Notes: generated by a model from the letters alone, not told the origin. A stretch of 64,000 nt of DNA from Micromonospora craniellae (GCF_014764405.1 NZ_CP061725.1:5518001-5582000); one strand, 5' to 3'. Positions 42,826 through 51,266 are shown, numbered from the stretch's first letter. A program made the numbers and translations.

Positions 42826-43015
42826 CGGCGCCCACCTCCTTGATCGATCTGCGTTCATGCTGGTCGCGGTACACCTCGTGGACAAGCCGTAGCCGAGGCC
42901 CGACGCTGTGCCCCAGGTAACAGTTTGAAAACTTCGCCCACGGTCTTGACACGGAGGTGGCTTCAGTAAGAACTTTTACCACTATCAGTTAACAGTCTTT
43001 TCCGAAAGGCGTCCC
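42826..43015 (+). promoter_or_regulatory. Promoter/operator region of the amino-sugar operon
   Basis: AT-rich for this genome. It contains a TTGACA -35-like hexamer (42946-42951) followed at 15 nt by TAAGAA. Two short inverted repeats flank it: AGTTTgAAAACT (42922-42932) and GTAAgaactTTTAC (42966-42979). Both could bind the RpiR regulator encoded just downstream. The GAAAGG before the start is the likely ribosome site. Confidence 0.5.
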
Positions 43016-43978
43016 ATGGTTGATCACGAGGCGGACACCTCCGCGGGCACCGCGGTGGCCGACGCCGACCGGGTTGACCGGCGGGGCGCCCTCGGCGTCG
43101 CCTCGGGCGGGATTCTCGCTCGGGTGCGCAGCGGGGCCGACGAGCTGACCGGCGCGTTGCGCCGGGTCGCCGAGCACGTCCTCAGCGACCCGGAGGCGGC
43201 GGCCCGGGCCACCATCGTCGAGTTGGCCGAGCGCAGCGGCACGTCACCGGCCACGGTCACCCGGTTCTGCCGGGCGATGGGCTTCGACGGCTACGCCGAC
43301 CTGCGGCTGGGCATCGCCGCCGAGACCGGGCGGGCCCGGTCCGCCGGGTGGACGGTCGACATCGGACGCGAGATCCAGCCCGGCGACCCGCTGGACCGGG
43401 TGCTGGAACAGATCATGGCGGCCGACACCCGGGCCATGCACGACACCGCCGCGTTGCTCGACCTCGGCGAGGTGGAGCGGGCCGCGACCGCCATCGCCGG
43501 GGCCAGCCGGGTGAACATCTTCGGCGCCAGCGGCAGCGCCCTGGTCGGCGAGGAGATGCAGTTCAGCCTGCACCGCATCGGGGTGGCCGCCTGGGCGTGG
43601 AACGATGTGCACTCCGGGCTCGCCTCCGCCGCGCTGCTGCGACCGGGCGACGTCGCGCTGGGCATCTCGCACAGCGGCCAGACCCGGGAGGCCATCGAGA
43701 TGGTGGCCGAGGGCGGCAGCCGGGGCGCGACCACCATCGCGCTGACCGGATTCCGCCGCTCGCCGCTGGCCGAACTGGCCGACATCGTGCTGCTGACCGC
43801 CAGCCACGCCACCACGTTCCGCCCGGACGCGCTGTCGGCCCGGCATCCGCAACTGGTCGTCCTCGACCTGCTCTACATCGCGGTCGCCCAGCGCACCCAC
43901 GACCGTGCCCACGCGGCCTTCCGGCGTACCGCCCAGGCCGTAGACGGGCACAAGGCCGCGAGGGGAGCCAGCGCATGA
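43016..43978 (+). CDS. MurR/RpiR-family transcriptional regulator with SIS domain
   Basis: 320 aa from ATG 43016. The N-terminal HTH of the RpiR type (about 45-110: LRRVAEHVLSDPEAAARATIVELAERSGTSPATVTRFCRAMGFDGYADLRLGIA) is followed by a phosphosugar-binding SIS domain (about 155-290: VNIFGASGSALVGEEMQFSLHRIG, ALGISHSGQTREAIEM). It probably senses a phosphorylated amino sugar and represses the downstream SIS-Ngc genes. The stop overlaps the next start (ATGA). Confidence 0.92.
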   Translation: MVDHEADTSAGTAVADADRVDRRGALGVASGGILARVRSGADELTGALRRVAEHVLSDPEAAARATIVELAERSGTSPATVTRFCRAMGFDGYADLRLGIAAETGRARSAGWTVDIGREIQPGDPLDRVLEQIMAADTRAMHDTAALLDLGEVERAATAIAGASRVNIFGASGSALVGEEMQFSLHRIGVAAWAWNDVHSGLASAALLRPGDVALGISHSGQTREAIEMVAEGGSRGATTIALTGFRRSPLAELADIVLLTASHATTFRPDALSARHPQLVVLDLLYIAVAQRTHDRAHAAFRRTAQAVDGHKAARGASA

Positions 43979-44724
43979 TCAGCGCCCAGGGGTACGCGGC
44001 CGCCGTCCGTCCGGTCCTCGACCGGCTCGTCGACCGGGAGGCCGAACCGCTCGGCCGGGCGGCCGACCTGATCGCCGCCAGCCTGCGCGACGGCGGGGTG
44101 CTCCAGGCGTTCGGCGCCGGGCACTCCGAGGCGTTCGCCGCCGAACTGGTGGCCCGGGCCGGCGGGCTGGTGCCCTCCAACCGGATCTCCCTGCACGACC
44201 TGGTGCTGCACGGCGACGCCCCGCGTGACGTGCTCGCCGACCCGAAGCTGGAGCGCGACCCGGCCATCGCCCACCAGCTCTACGAGATCGCCGCGCCGCA
44301 GCCGCAGGACGTGTTCGTGGTGGCGTCCCAGTCCGGCATCAACGGCTCGGTGGTCGAACTGGCCCTGCTGGTCACCGGTCGCGGTCACCCGTTGATCGCG
44401 GTCACCTCGGTCGAGCACACCGGACGGGTCGCCCCGCGCCATCCGTCCGGCCGGCGGCTCGTCGATCTCGCCGACGTCGTGCTGGACAACGGCGCGCCGT
44501 ACGGCGACGCACTGCTGCCGCTCGAGGGCGGCGGCGCGGTCTGTGCGGTCTCCTCGGTCACCTCGGCGCTGCTGGCGCAGCTGTTGACAGCGGAGGTCGT
44601 ACGACGGTTCCACCAGGCCGGAGAGGCACCCCCTATCTACCTCTCCGCCAACGTCCCCGGTGGGGACGAGCACAACCTCGCCCTCGAGTCGCGGTACGCC
44701 GGACGTCTCCGGCGCACCGCCTGA
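43975..44724 (+). CDS. SIS-domain protein (UPF0309-like)
   Basis: 249 aa. Single SIS domain: VLQAFGAGHSEAFAAELVARAGGLVPSN and VFVVASQSGINGSVVELALLVTGRGHPLIAVTS, followed by LADVVLDNGAPYGDALLPLEGGGAVCAVSSVTSALLAQLL. UPF0309 members are presumed phosphosugar isomerases/deaminases or sugar-phosphate sensors, not biochemically well defined. Being coupled to an RpiR regulator and a chitobiose importer suggests a role on GlcNAc-6-phosphate or a related compound. Confidence 0.85.
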   Translation: MISAQGYAAAVRPVLDRLVDREAEPLGRAADLIAASLRDGGVLQAFGAGHSEAFAAELVARAGGLVPSNRISLHDLVLHGDAPRDVLADPKLERDPAIAHQLYEIAAPQPQDVFVVASQSGINGSVVELALLVTGRGHPLIAVTSVEHTGRVAPRHPSGRRLVDLADVVLDNGAPYGDALLPLEGGGAVCAVSSVTSALLAQLLTAEVVRRFHQAGEAPPIYLSANVPGGDEHNLALESRYAGRLRRTA

Positions 44725-44749
44725 CCCGACACCACAAGGAGAGTCAGAG

Positions 44750-46153
44750 ATGTCCGTTTCCTCCGATCTGAACCGCCGGACCCTGCTGCGCCGCGCGGCC
44801 GCCGCGGGCCTCCTGGTGACCCCGGCCGTGGGTCTGCTCAGCGCCTGCGCGGGCAGCACGCCGAGCGAGAACACCGACAACGCCGGGGAGAAGAGCACCG
44901 ACAACCCCTTCGGCGTGCAGGACGGCAGCGCCGTGAAGGTGGTCATCTTCAACGGTGGACTGGGTGACGCCTGGGCCAAGGAGGACCAGGCGATCTTCAA
45001 CGCCAAGCACCCGAACGTCACCGTCAACATGAGCTCCACCCAGAAGATCAAGACCGAAGAACAGCCCAAGATGGCGACCACGCCCAGCGACGTCGTGATG
45101 AACTCGGGCGCCGACATGATGGACGTCAGCACCCTGGTCAACGAGGGTGCCATCGAGCCGCTGGACGACCTGCTCGCCGCCCCGGCCTGGGAAGGCGGCG
45201 GCACCGTCGCCGATACCCTGCTGCCCGGGACGGTCGCCGACGGCACCTTCCAGGGCAAGTTCTTCGTGGTGAACATCGCCTACACGGTCTGGGGCAACTG
45301 GTACAACTCCGCCCTGTTCGACCGGGAAGGCTGGACCCCGCCGAAGACCTTCGACGAGTTCTTCGCGCTGGCTCCGAAGATCAAGGCCAAGGGCATGTCG
45401 CCGTACGTCTACGACGCCGTGCACGGCTACTACCCGCGCTGGGCGCTGATGGCCACCATCTGGAAGTCGGCCGGCAAGCAGGCGGTCATCGACATCGACA
45501 ACCTCAAGGAGAACGCCTGGCGTGCCGAGGGCATCCTGCCCGCTCTGGAGGTGTGGGAGAAGCTGGTCAAGGACAAGCTGGTGCTCCCGGGCAGGCTCGA
45601 CCACACCCAGTCGCAGCAGGCATGGCTCGACGGCAAGGCGGCCTTCATCCAGGTCGGCACCTGGCTCAAGAACGAGATGGCGGCGACCATCCCGCCGGGC
45701 TTCGAGATGAAGATCTCCGACTACTGGGGCCTGGGCGCCACCGACAAGGCGCCCAACGACGTCTATGCCGGTGCCGGTGAGGGCATCGTGGTGCCGAGCA
45801 AGGCCCCGAACAAGGCGGCGGCCAAGGAGTTCCTGCGGGCCGTCCTCTCCAAGGCCGGTTCGGCGAAGTTCGCCGAGCTGACCAAGTCGCTCGCCTCCAC
45901 CGTCGGCTCCGGCGACAACGTCCAGGACTCGGCCCTGGCCAGCGCCAACGAACTGATGAAGAACGCGCCGAAGGACCTGGTCTCGATCAAGTTCTGGAAC
46001 TTCTACGCGGACATGGACAAGGAGAGCCAGAACCTCTCCCAGGAGTTGATGGCCGGCCGGCTCACCGCCGCGCAGTTCGTCGACAAGATGCAGGCTGCCG
46101 CCGACAAGGTGGCCAAGGACTCGTCCATCACCAAGCAGACCCGCGACGCGTGA
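44750..46153 (+). CDS. ngcE: N-acetylglucosamine/diacetylchitobiose-binding lipoprotein
   Basis: 467 aa from ATG 44750 behind AAGGAGA. A twin-arginine-type signal (NRRTLLRRAAAAGLLVTPAVGL) ends in the lipobox LLSAC, so it is a Tat-exported lipoprotein. A CUT1 sugar-binding fold fills the rest, and the C-terminal SQNLSQELMAGRLTAAQFVD with DKVAKDSS matches the NgcE family described in Streptomyces. It captures GlcNAc or chitobiose from chitin degradation. Two permease genes follow; the ATPase (MsiK-like) must be encoded elsewhere. Confidence 0.85.
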   Translation: MSVSSDLNRRTLLRRAAAAGLLVTPAVGLLSACAGSTPSENTDNAGEKSTDNPFGVQDGSAVKVVIFNGGLGDAWAKEDQAIFNAKHPNVTVNMSSTQKIKTEEQPKMATTPSDVVMNSGADMMDVSTLVNEGAIEPLDDLLAAPAWEGGGTVADTLLPGTVADGTFQGKFFVVNIAYTVWGNWYNSALFDREGWTPPKTFDEFFALAPKIKAKGMSPYVYDAVHGYYPRWALMATIWKSAGKQAVIDIDNLKENAWRAEGILPALEVWEKLVKDKLVLPGRLDHTQSQQAWLDGKAAFIQVGTWLKNEMAATIPPGFEMKISDYWGLGATDKAPNDVYAGAGEGIVVPSKAPNKAAAKEFLRAVLSKAGSAKFAELTKSLASTVGSGDNVQDSALASANELMKNAPKDLVSIKFWNFYADMDKESQNLSQELMAGRLTAAQFVDKMQAAADKVAKDSSITKQTRDA

Positions 46154-46191
46154 CAGCCGCCCGGACCTAACCGAACGAGGAAGTGGGAGAA

Positions 46192-47133
46192 ATGCGGCAC
46201 GGTGTTGCGCGTTTCGTCACGGGTTTCCTGGCACTGCCGGTCGGGCTCTACGTCTTCTACGTGGTGTGGCCCTTCCTGCAGGCTGCCGGGTACTCGCTGA
46301 CCGACTGGGGAGGCTACTCCGACAGGCAGCAGTTCGTCGGGCTGGACAACTACATCCGGCTGTTCTCCGACGAGCTGATCAGAAAGGCGTTCTGGCACAA
46401 CGTCTTCTTCCTGATCACCGTGCCGCTGTTCACCATCGCGCTGGCCCTGTTCCTCGCGTTCCTGCTCAACGTGGGCGGCCGCGAGGACAAGGCCGGCGTC
46501 CGGGGCGTCTTCGGCTCCGGTTTCTACAAGGTGATCTTCTTCTTCCCGCAGGTGCTGTCCCTGGTCGTCATCGCGGTGATGTGGCAGCAGATCTACCGCG
46601 CCGACAGCCAGGGCCTGATCAACGGCGTCCTGATGAAGATCGGGCTGGTCAGCGAGGAAGACCCGATCACCTTCGTGTACGACCCGGAGCCCTTCCTCGG
46701 CGTACCGGCGGTGCTGTGGTGGCTGTTGCTGATCGCGGTCTGGAGCGGCGCCGGTTTCTACATGGTGCTGTTCTCGGCGGCCATGCAGTCGATCCCGAAG
46801 GACGTGTACGAGGCGGCCATCCTCGACGGTGCGGGACGCTTCCACACCTTCTTCCGGATCACCCTGCCGCTGCTGCGGGACACCGTCTCGGTGGCCTGGG
46901 TCTACCTGGGCTTCATCGCCCTGGACATGTACGCCCTGGTCTTCGTGATGACACCCAGTCAGGGCGGTCCCAACCACGCCAGCGAGATCTTCGCGTCGGT
47001 GCTGAACTTCACCGCCTTCCAGAAGGGCCAGTTCGGCTACGCCTGCGCGATGGGTGTGGCGCTGGCGATCTTCACGATCCTGCTGGCCGCGCTCCAGCTC
47101 CGGATCACCCGTCGTGAGCGGATCGAGTACTGA
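46192..47133 (+). CDS. ngcF: Chitobiose/GlcNAc ABC transporter permease
   Basis: 313 aa from ATG 46192 with GAGGAAG upstream; the GTG at 46183 overlaps that site and is rejected. MalF-type CUT1 permease: six membrane spans (LPVGLYVFYVVWPFLQAA, VFFLITVPLFTIALALFLAFLL, YKVIFFFPQVLSLVVIAVMW and later spans) and the EAA loop PKDVYEAAILDGAGRFHTFFRITLPLLRDT. It is encoded between the binding protein and the second permease in the NgcEFG order. Confidence 0.88.
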   Translation: MRHGVARFVTGFLALPVGLYVFYVVWPFLQAAGYSLTDWGGYSDRQQFVGLDNYIRLFSDELIRKAFWHNVFFLITVPLFTIALALFLAFLLNVGGREDKAGVRGVFGSGFYKVIFFFPQVLSLVVIAVMWQQIYRADSQGLINGVLMKIGLVSEEDPITFVYDPEPFLGVPAVLWWLLLIAVWSGAGFYMVLFSAAMQSIPKDVYEAAILDGAGRFHTFFRITLPLLRDTVSVAWVYLGFIALDMYALVFVMTPSQGGPNHASEIFASVLNFTAFQKGQFGYACAMGVALAIFTILLAALQLRITRRERIEY

Positions 47134-47146
47134 GGAGACCTGGACG

Positions 47147-48109
47147 ATGAGCACGGTGACCCACACCCCGGGTGGACCGGCCGGGCCCCACCATGCCCCG
47201 CCACCGGGGCGTACGCCGGCCGAGCGTGCCGCCGTAGGTGGCGGTCGTGCCGGGGCACGGTTCTTCAACGGCTTCTCGCACCTATTCCTCGCCGTCTGGG
47301 CGATCATGGTGATCTACCCGCTGCTGTGGGTGGTGATGTCGGCGCTCAAGACCGACTCGGAGGTGATCCGCAGGCCGCTGTCGCTGATCCCGGAGCAGTT
47401 GCAGTGGGGCAACTTCGCCCGGGCCTGGACCGAGGGCCGCATCGGCGACTTCTTCCTCAACACCGTGCTGGTGTTGACCGGCAGCGTGTTCCTCACCATG
47501 CTGCTCGGCTCGATGGCCGCCTACGTGCTCGCCCGTTACGAGTTCCGCGGCAACCGGCTGATCTACTACATGTTCCTGTCCGGCCTGACCCTGCCGATCT
47601 ATCTCGCTGCGGTGCCGTTGTTCAAGGGCGTCCACAACACCGGTGTGGTGCTGCCGTTCCTCGGCCCGAACAAGCACCTGATGCTGATCCTGGTCTACGT
47701 GGCGTGGTCGCTGGCGTTCACCGTCTTCTTCATGCACTCGTTCTTCCGGACGCTGCCCACCGCGATCGCGGAGGCGGGCATGGTCGACGGGGCCTCGCAC
47801 AGTCGACTGTTCTTCAACGTAATGCTTCCGATGGCCAAGCCCGGCCTGATCAGCATCGGCATCTTCAACGTGCTCGGTCAGTGGAACCAGTGGTACCTGC
47901 CGACCCTGTTGATGCAGTCGGTGGCCGGTGAGCCGAAGAACCAGGTGATCTCCCAGGGCCTGATCGAGTTGTCGGTGAACCAGGGCTACCGCTCCGACTG
48001 GTCCGGCCTGTTCGCCGGGGTGACGATGGCGATGCTGCCGGTGCTGATCGTCTACATCGTCTTCCAGCGCCAGGTGCAGTCCGGTCTCACCGCCGGCGTC
48101 AGCAAGTAG
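47147..48109 (+). CDS. ngcG: Chitobiose/GlcNAc ABC transporter permease
   Basis: 320 aa from ATG 47147 with GAGGAGA upstream. MalG-type CUT1 permease with a Pro/Gly-rich N-terminal tail (1-45), spans LFLAVWAIMVIYPLLWVVMSALK, FLNTVLVLTGSVFLTMLLGSMAAYVLA and others, and the EAA loop PTAIAEAGMVDGASHSRLFFNVMLPMAKPGL. It is the last gene of the amino-sugar operon; a strong hairpin follows. Confidence 0.88.
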   Translation: MSTVTHTPGGPAGPHHAPPPGRTPAERAAVGGGRAGARFFNGFSHLFLAVWAIMVIYPLLWVVMSALKTDSEVIRRPLSLIPEQLQWGNFARAWTEGRIGDFFLNTVLVLTGSVFLTMLLGSMAAYVLARYEFRGNRLIYYMFLSGLTLPIYLAAVPLFKGVHNTGVVLPFLGPNKHLMLILVYVAWSLAFTVFFMHSFFRTLPTAIAEAGMVDGASHSRLFFNVMLPMAKPGLISIGIFNVLGQWNQWYLPTLLMQSVAGEPKNQVISQGLIELSVNQGYRSDWSGLFAGVTMAMLPVLIVYIVFQRQVQSGLTAGVSK

Positions 48110-48117
48110 CCCACACC

Positions 48118-48150
48118 GTCCGTCCCCGACCCGTCGGGTCGGGGACGGAC
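48118..48150 (+). terminator. Strong hairpin terminator of the ngc operon
   Basis: GTCCGTCCCCGACC (48118-48131) pairs perfectly with GGTCGGGGACGGAC (48137-48150) around a five-base CGTCG loop, nine bases after the ngcG stop. There is no U-tract, as is common in high-GC actinobacteria. It could also serve the convergent toxin-antitoxin remnant. Confidence 0.8.
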
Positions 48151-48198
48151 AGCGGCCGAGTGAGATGGCCGGCGTCTGGTCGCAGGTAACAGTTCGGC

Positions 48199-48270
48199 TC
48201 AGACCGCCAGCACCGGTACGTCGTACTTCTGTACGACGGAGTCGCGGGTGGTGTCGAGCAGGAGCGTCAC
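48199..48270 (-). pseudogene. VapC-type PIN toxin remnant (23 codons)
   Basis: A GTG at 48270 that overlaps the antitoxin stop (GTGA) opens a 23-codon frame. It begins TLLLDTTRDSV, resembling the start of PIN toxins (LLLDT), and ends QKYDVPVLAV, resembling their C-terminus. Everything between, including the later catalytic acidic residues, is gone. A clean internal deletion of about 100 codons would give this result; the peptide cannot be a nuclease. Confidence 0.65.
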
Positions 48271-48524
48271 GCTGTCGTGCCGAAGTCGTCTGCGATGCTG
48301 TCGTTCACCTCAGAAGAGTCCCAGTCGTCCGAGAACACCACCCTGCCGCGCAGGGATCCGCGTGCGGTGCGATTGACCCGGCGCACGAGCGGGATGACCT
48401 TTGCGACCGGTTGGCCGGCCCGACTGATCACGATCTCTTCGCCGTGCTCGACGCGTTCGATGATCCGCGACAGGTTCGTCCTGGCCTCGTGGATGTTGAA
48501 CTGGGCCGCAGCCTCACTTCCCAT
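48267..48524 (-). CDS. Phd/YefM-family antitoxin
   Basis: 85 aa from ATG 48524 with AAGGAGG upstream. Phd/YefM fold: AAQFNIHEARTNLSRIIERVEHGEEIVISRAGQPVAKVIPL, then a C-terminal toxin-binding tail (GSLRGRVVFSDDWDSSEVNDSIADDFG). It would normally neutralise a VapC-type PIN ribonuclease and repress its own promoter. Its toxin gene immediately downstream is reduced to 23 codons, so this is now an orphan antitoxin. Confidence 0.88.
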   Translation of the reverse strand: MGSEAAAQFNIHEARTNLSRIIERVEHGEEIVISRAGQPVAKVIPLVRRVNRTARGSLRGRVVFSDDWDSSEVNDSIADDFGTTA

Positions 48525-48633
48525 CTGACCTCCTTGGCTAACAGGTGAGTCCACCCGGCTGCGCCGGTCGAGGAACTTGACCTCGACATTGGTTGAGGTT
48601 GCACGATGCTCTCGGCCTGCCGAGGGAGCAATC

Positions 48634-48822
48634 ATGATCGACCCTGCCGCGAGCATCCGTATCGCCCGACCGTCCCGTGATCTCGCCGCTCCCGACTCGA
48701 ATCCGCCGGCGGTCGCCGGGTCTCCCAGGGCGCCTACTGGGACCGGTGGGGGATCACCGTCGAGGATCCGGACGGCTACCGCCTCGCACTGTCCCACCGT
48801 TCGTGGTCGAACGCCGACTGAC
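48634..48822 (+). pseudogene. VOC-family (glyoxalase-like) protein, internal deletion
   Basis: ATG 48634 behind GAGGGAG starts IDPAASIRIARPSRDLAA, the usual N-terminus of VOC proteins. The sequence then goes out of frame and rejoins with GAYWDRWGITVEDPDGYRLAL ending in SHRSWSNAD at a TGA (48820-48822), the usual C-terminus. About 60 codons are missing. It is dead, and similar in style of damage to the other remnants nearby. Confidence 0.7.
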
Positions 48823-48877
48823 TCTGCTCCGGTCCCGCGGGCAGGTGCCCGCCGGGTTGTCGCACCCGGACGGAAGA

Positions 48878-50566
48878 ATGCCGTTCGTGCTGGTGGCGGT
48901 GGCGCCCGACGAGCGGGGTGGGGGAGTGCTGCAACCCCTCGACCCCGCGGGCACCGCCGTGGGGCCGCCGGAGCCCGTCGCCGACCTGGCCGCCGCGGTG
49001 GCCGTCCGGGAGCGGGTCGACTCGCCGCGCTGGGTCTGGGCCTGCGGCGCCACGCTCTATCCGGCGCTGCTGCGGGCCGGCGTCCGTGTCGCGCGGTGTC
49101 ACGACGTGGAGCTGACCGAGGCGCTGCTGCTCGGGTACGCCGGCCGCTGGGGCGAACCCCGGGCGCTGGCGGCGGCGTGGGCGCGGTTGACCGGTGCGCC
49201 GGTGCCGGCCGATCCGCCGCCGCGTGTGGCCGCCCCGCCGGGCGGTGGGCAGGGCGCGCTCTTCGACGCCGTGCCCGGGCCGCCGGGTCCGGGCATCACG
49301 GCGTTGGCCGGGGTGTACGCGGACCAGCTCGGCCGGATCGCGGCGACCGACGCGCCGGGGCGGTTCCGGTTGTTGGTGGCCGCCGAGTCGTCCGGTGCGC
49401 TGATCGCCGCCGAGATGGGCGCGGCCGGCCTGCCCTGGCGGGCCGACGTGCACGACGCGATCCTGGCAGAACTGCTCGGGGAGCCGTCTCCGGTGGGCGG
49501 GCCGCCCCGCCGGCTGGCCGAGTTGGCCGCGCGGATCGCCGAGGCGTTCGGCGTACGGCAGGTGCACGCGGACAGCCCGGCGGAGCTGCTGCGGGCGTTC
49601 GCGCGGGCCGGGGTGGAGCTGCCGAACACCCGGGCCTGGGTGTTGCGGGGGGTGGATCATCCGGCGGTGCCGCTGGTGCTGGAGTACAAGGAGCTCTACC
49701 GGATCTGGACGGCACACGGCCGGGCCTGGCGGGACGCTTGGGTACGCGAGGGGCGCTTCCAGCCGGAGTACGTCCCCGGTGGGGTGGTGTCGGGCCGGTG
49801 GGCGACCCGGGGCGGTGGCGCGTTGCAGATCCCGAAGGTGATCCGTCGCGCGGTGGTGGCCGACCCGGGGTGGCGGTTCGTGGTGGCCGACGCGGGGCAA
49901 CTGGAGCCGCGGGTGCTGGCTGCGGTGTCCGGCGACGCCCGGCTTGCGGCAGCCGGTGCCACCGGTGACCTGTACGCCGCGTTGGCCCGGGACGCGTTCG
50001 GTGGTGACCGGGGTCGCGCCAAGCTCGCCCTGCTGGGGGCGATGTACGGGCAGACGGGCGGCGAGGCGGTGCCGGCCCTGGCGGTGTTGCGGCGCAACTA
50101 CCCGACCGCGTTCGGCCATGTCGAGGCGGCGGCCCGCACCGGTGAGGCGGGCGGCCTGGTGCGGTCGTGGCTGGGGCGTACCTGCCCGCCGGGGACGGCC
50201 GGCTTCGGCGCGGGCGACGACGGGCCGTCCGACCCGGACTCGGCCGGTGACCCGCAGTCGCCCCGGGCCCGGGCGGCCCGGTCGCGGGGGCGGTTCACCC
50301 GCAACTTCGTCATCCAGGCCACCGCCGCCGAGTGGGCTTCGACGCTGCTCGCGGTGCTGCGGGGCGAGCTGACCGGCACCGACGCGGAGTTGGTCTTCTT
50401 CCAGCACGACGAGGTGATCGTGCACTGCCCGGCCGGGCAGGCCGAGCGGGTCGCCGAGGCGGTCGACCGGGCCGGGCGGCGGGCCGCCGCGCTGTTGTTC
50501 GGCGAGACCGCGGTGCGGTTCCCGCTGGATCTGTCGGTGGTGGAGTGCTATGCCGACGCGGCATAG
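48878..50566 (+). CDS. DNA polymerase I-like (family A) protein with degenerate exonuclease domain
   Basis: 562 aa from ATG 48878. No 5' nuclease domain. The N-terminal part (about 1-260) is a 3'-5' exonuclease-like domain with weak acidic motifs (LVAAESSGALIAAEMGAAGLPW). The C-terminal polymerase has motif A VVADAGQLEPRVLAA, motif B RAKLALLGAMYGQTGG and motif C FFQHDEVIVHC, keeping the catalytic aspartates. It corresponds to the actinobacterial proteins annotated as bifunctional 3'-5' exonuclease/DNA polymerase, whose role is not settled; the essential polA is expected elsewhere. The upstream frame to 48677 is not coding. Confidence 0.85.
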   Translation: MPFVLVAVAPDERGGGVLQPLDPAGTAVGPPEPVADLAAAVAVRERVDSPRWVWACGATLYPALLRAGVRVARCHDVELTEALLLGYAGRWGEPRALAAAWARLTGAPVPADPPPRVAAPPGGGQGALFDAVPGPPGPGITALAGVYADQLGRIAATDAPGRFRLLVAAESSGALIAAEMGAAGLPWRADVHDAILAELLGEPSPVGGPPRRLAELAARIAEAFGVRQVHADSPAELLRAFARAGVELPNTRAWVLRGVDHPAVPLVLEYKELYRIWTAHGRAWRDAWVREGRFQPEYVPGGVVSGRWATRGGGALQIPKVIRRAVVADPGWRFVVADAGQLEPRVLAAVSGDARLAAAGATGDLYAALARDAFGGDRGRAKLALLGAMYGQTGGEAVPALAVLRRNYPTAFGHVEAAARTGEAGGLVRSWLGRTCPPGTAGFGAGDDGPSDPDSAGDPQSPRARAARSRGRFTRNFVIQATAAEWASTLLAVLRGELTGTDAELVFFQHDEVIVHCPAGQAERVAEAVDRAGRRAAALLFGETAVRFPLDLSVVECYADAA

Positions 50567-50624
50567 GCGGGTCGGCTGCATTCCCGTCGCGCAGAGTTCA
50601 CCCCGATTTCGATCTCCAAGCATT

Positions 50625-50960
50625 GTGGCAAAGGGTCGGCTGACCGTGTCTCACCTGCGGTTTCTTCCACGCTTTCGGTTGTTCGTCCAGCAGCGGGCCA
50701 CCCGGGTGCTCCAGGTGCTGGACCAGAACGCGAACACCCGGACCACCGAGGTGATCCACTACTCGACGACCTACGTCGTCAACGGCAACACCCCGGACGA
50801 GGCGACCCGCAACGCCGAGAAGCAGAAGACCGACAGCAACAAGATCCTCTTCGAGGGGCTCGGCAAGTCGGTCGGCATCCTCTCCACCCTGATGGGCTTC
50901 ACCGACGAGGAGTTCGGCGGCCAGCTGAAAGAACATGTCGCGCTACGGCGTCGACTGTGA
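50625..50960 (+). CDS. Small hypothetical protein A
   Basis: About 111 aa from a GTG at 50625 (another GTG at 50646 is possible). Not recognised. The basic N-terminus (AKGRLTVSHLRFLPRFRLFVQQRATRVLQVL) is followed by a polar region ANTRTTEVIHYSTTYVVNGNT and an amphipathic C-terminus ILFEGLGKSVGILSTLMGFTDEEFGG. Codon use is less biased than that of its neighbours. The next small ORF starts inside its last 26 bases, suggesting coupled translation. Confidence 0.5.
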   Translation: MAKGRLTVSHLRFLPRFRLFVQQRATRVLQVLDQNANTRTTEVIHYSTTYVVNGNTPDEATRNAEKQKTDSNKILFEGLGKSVGILSTLMGFTDEEFGGQLKEHVALRRRL

Positions 50961-51159
50961 GCAGGTCGAGGTGGAGGGCAAGCCTCGGGACCCGGTCAGC
51001 GCTTGCATCGTCAGCGCCGCCAGCCTTAGCCTGGAGCAGCTCAGCGACCGGTACGACCACTGGTCGGGCCGGATCAAGGCGGGCAGCCACGTCGAGGGGC
51101 TGCCGAAGATGAAGGCACTTGTCGACATGACCCGCGCCACCAACACCAACCTGCACTGA
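50935..51159 (+). CDS. Small hypothetical protein B
   Basis: 74 aa from ATG 50935 with GAAAG upstream. Not recognised. Sequence SRYGVDCEQVEVEGKPRDPV, then ACIVSAASLSLEQLSDRYDHWSGRIKAGSHVEGLPKMKAL. Cytoplasmic, with two cysteines and no membrane segment. It overlaps protein A in another frame and could be its partner; alternatively the pair is one frameshifted gene, though the join does not obviously make a continuous fold. Confidence 0.45.
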   Translation: MSRYGVDCEQVEVEGKPRDPVSACIVSAASLSLEQLSDRYDHWSGRIKAGSHVEGLPKMKALVDMTRATNTNLH

Positions 51160-51180
51160 CAACCTGAGGACCACCAGGTC

Positions 51181-51238
51181 ACCGGCCGCACCGGCCCGAC
51201 CGTCCGACACGGACGGCCGGGTGTCGGGTGCGGCCGGT
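51181..51238. terminator. Nested hairpin after the small ORF pair
   Basis: Outer stem ACCGGCCGCACC (51181-51192) with GGTGCGGCCGGT (51227-51238), 12 bp perfect. Inside it CCGTCC (51200-51205) pairs with GGACGG (51211-51216) around GACAC. It is placed 22 bases after the stop of small protein B. Confidence 0.7.
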
Positions 51239-51266
51239 GCCTTTCGGGGCAGCCCCGGACGGCGTC

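Noticed and set aside
48776..50623. 615-codon minus frame opposite the DNA polymerase-like gene
   Set aside because: Antisense shadow; the plus frame has all three polymerase motifs.
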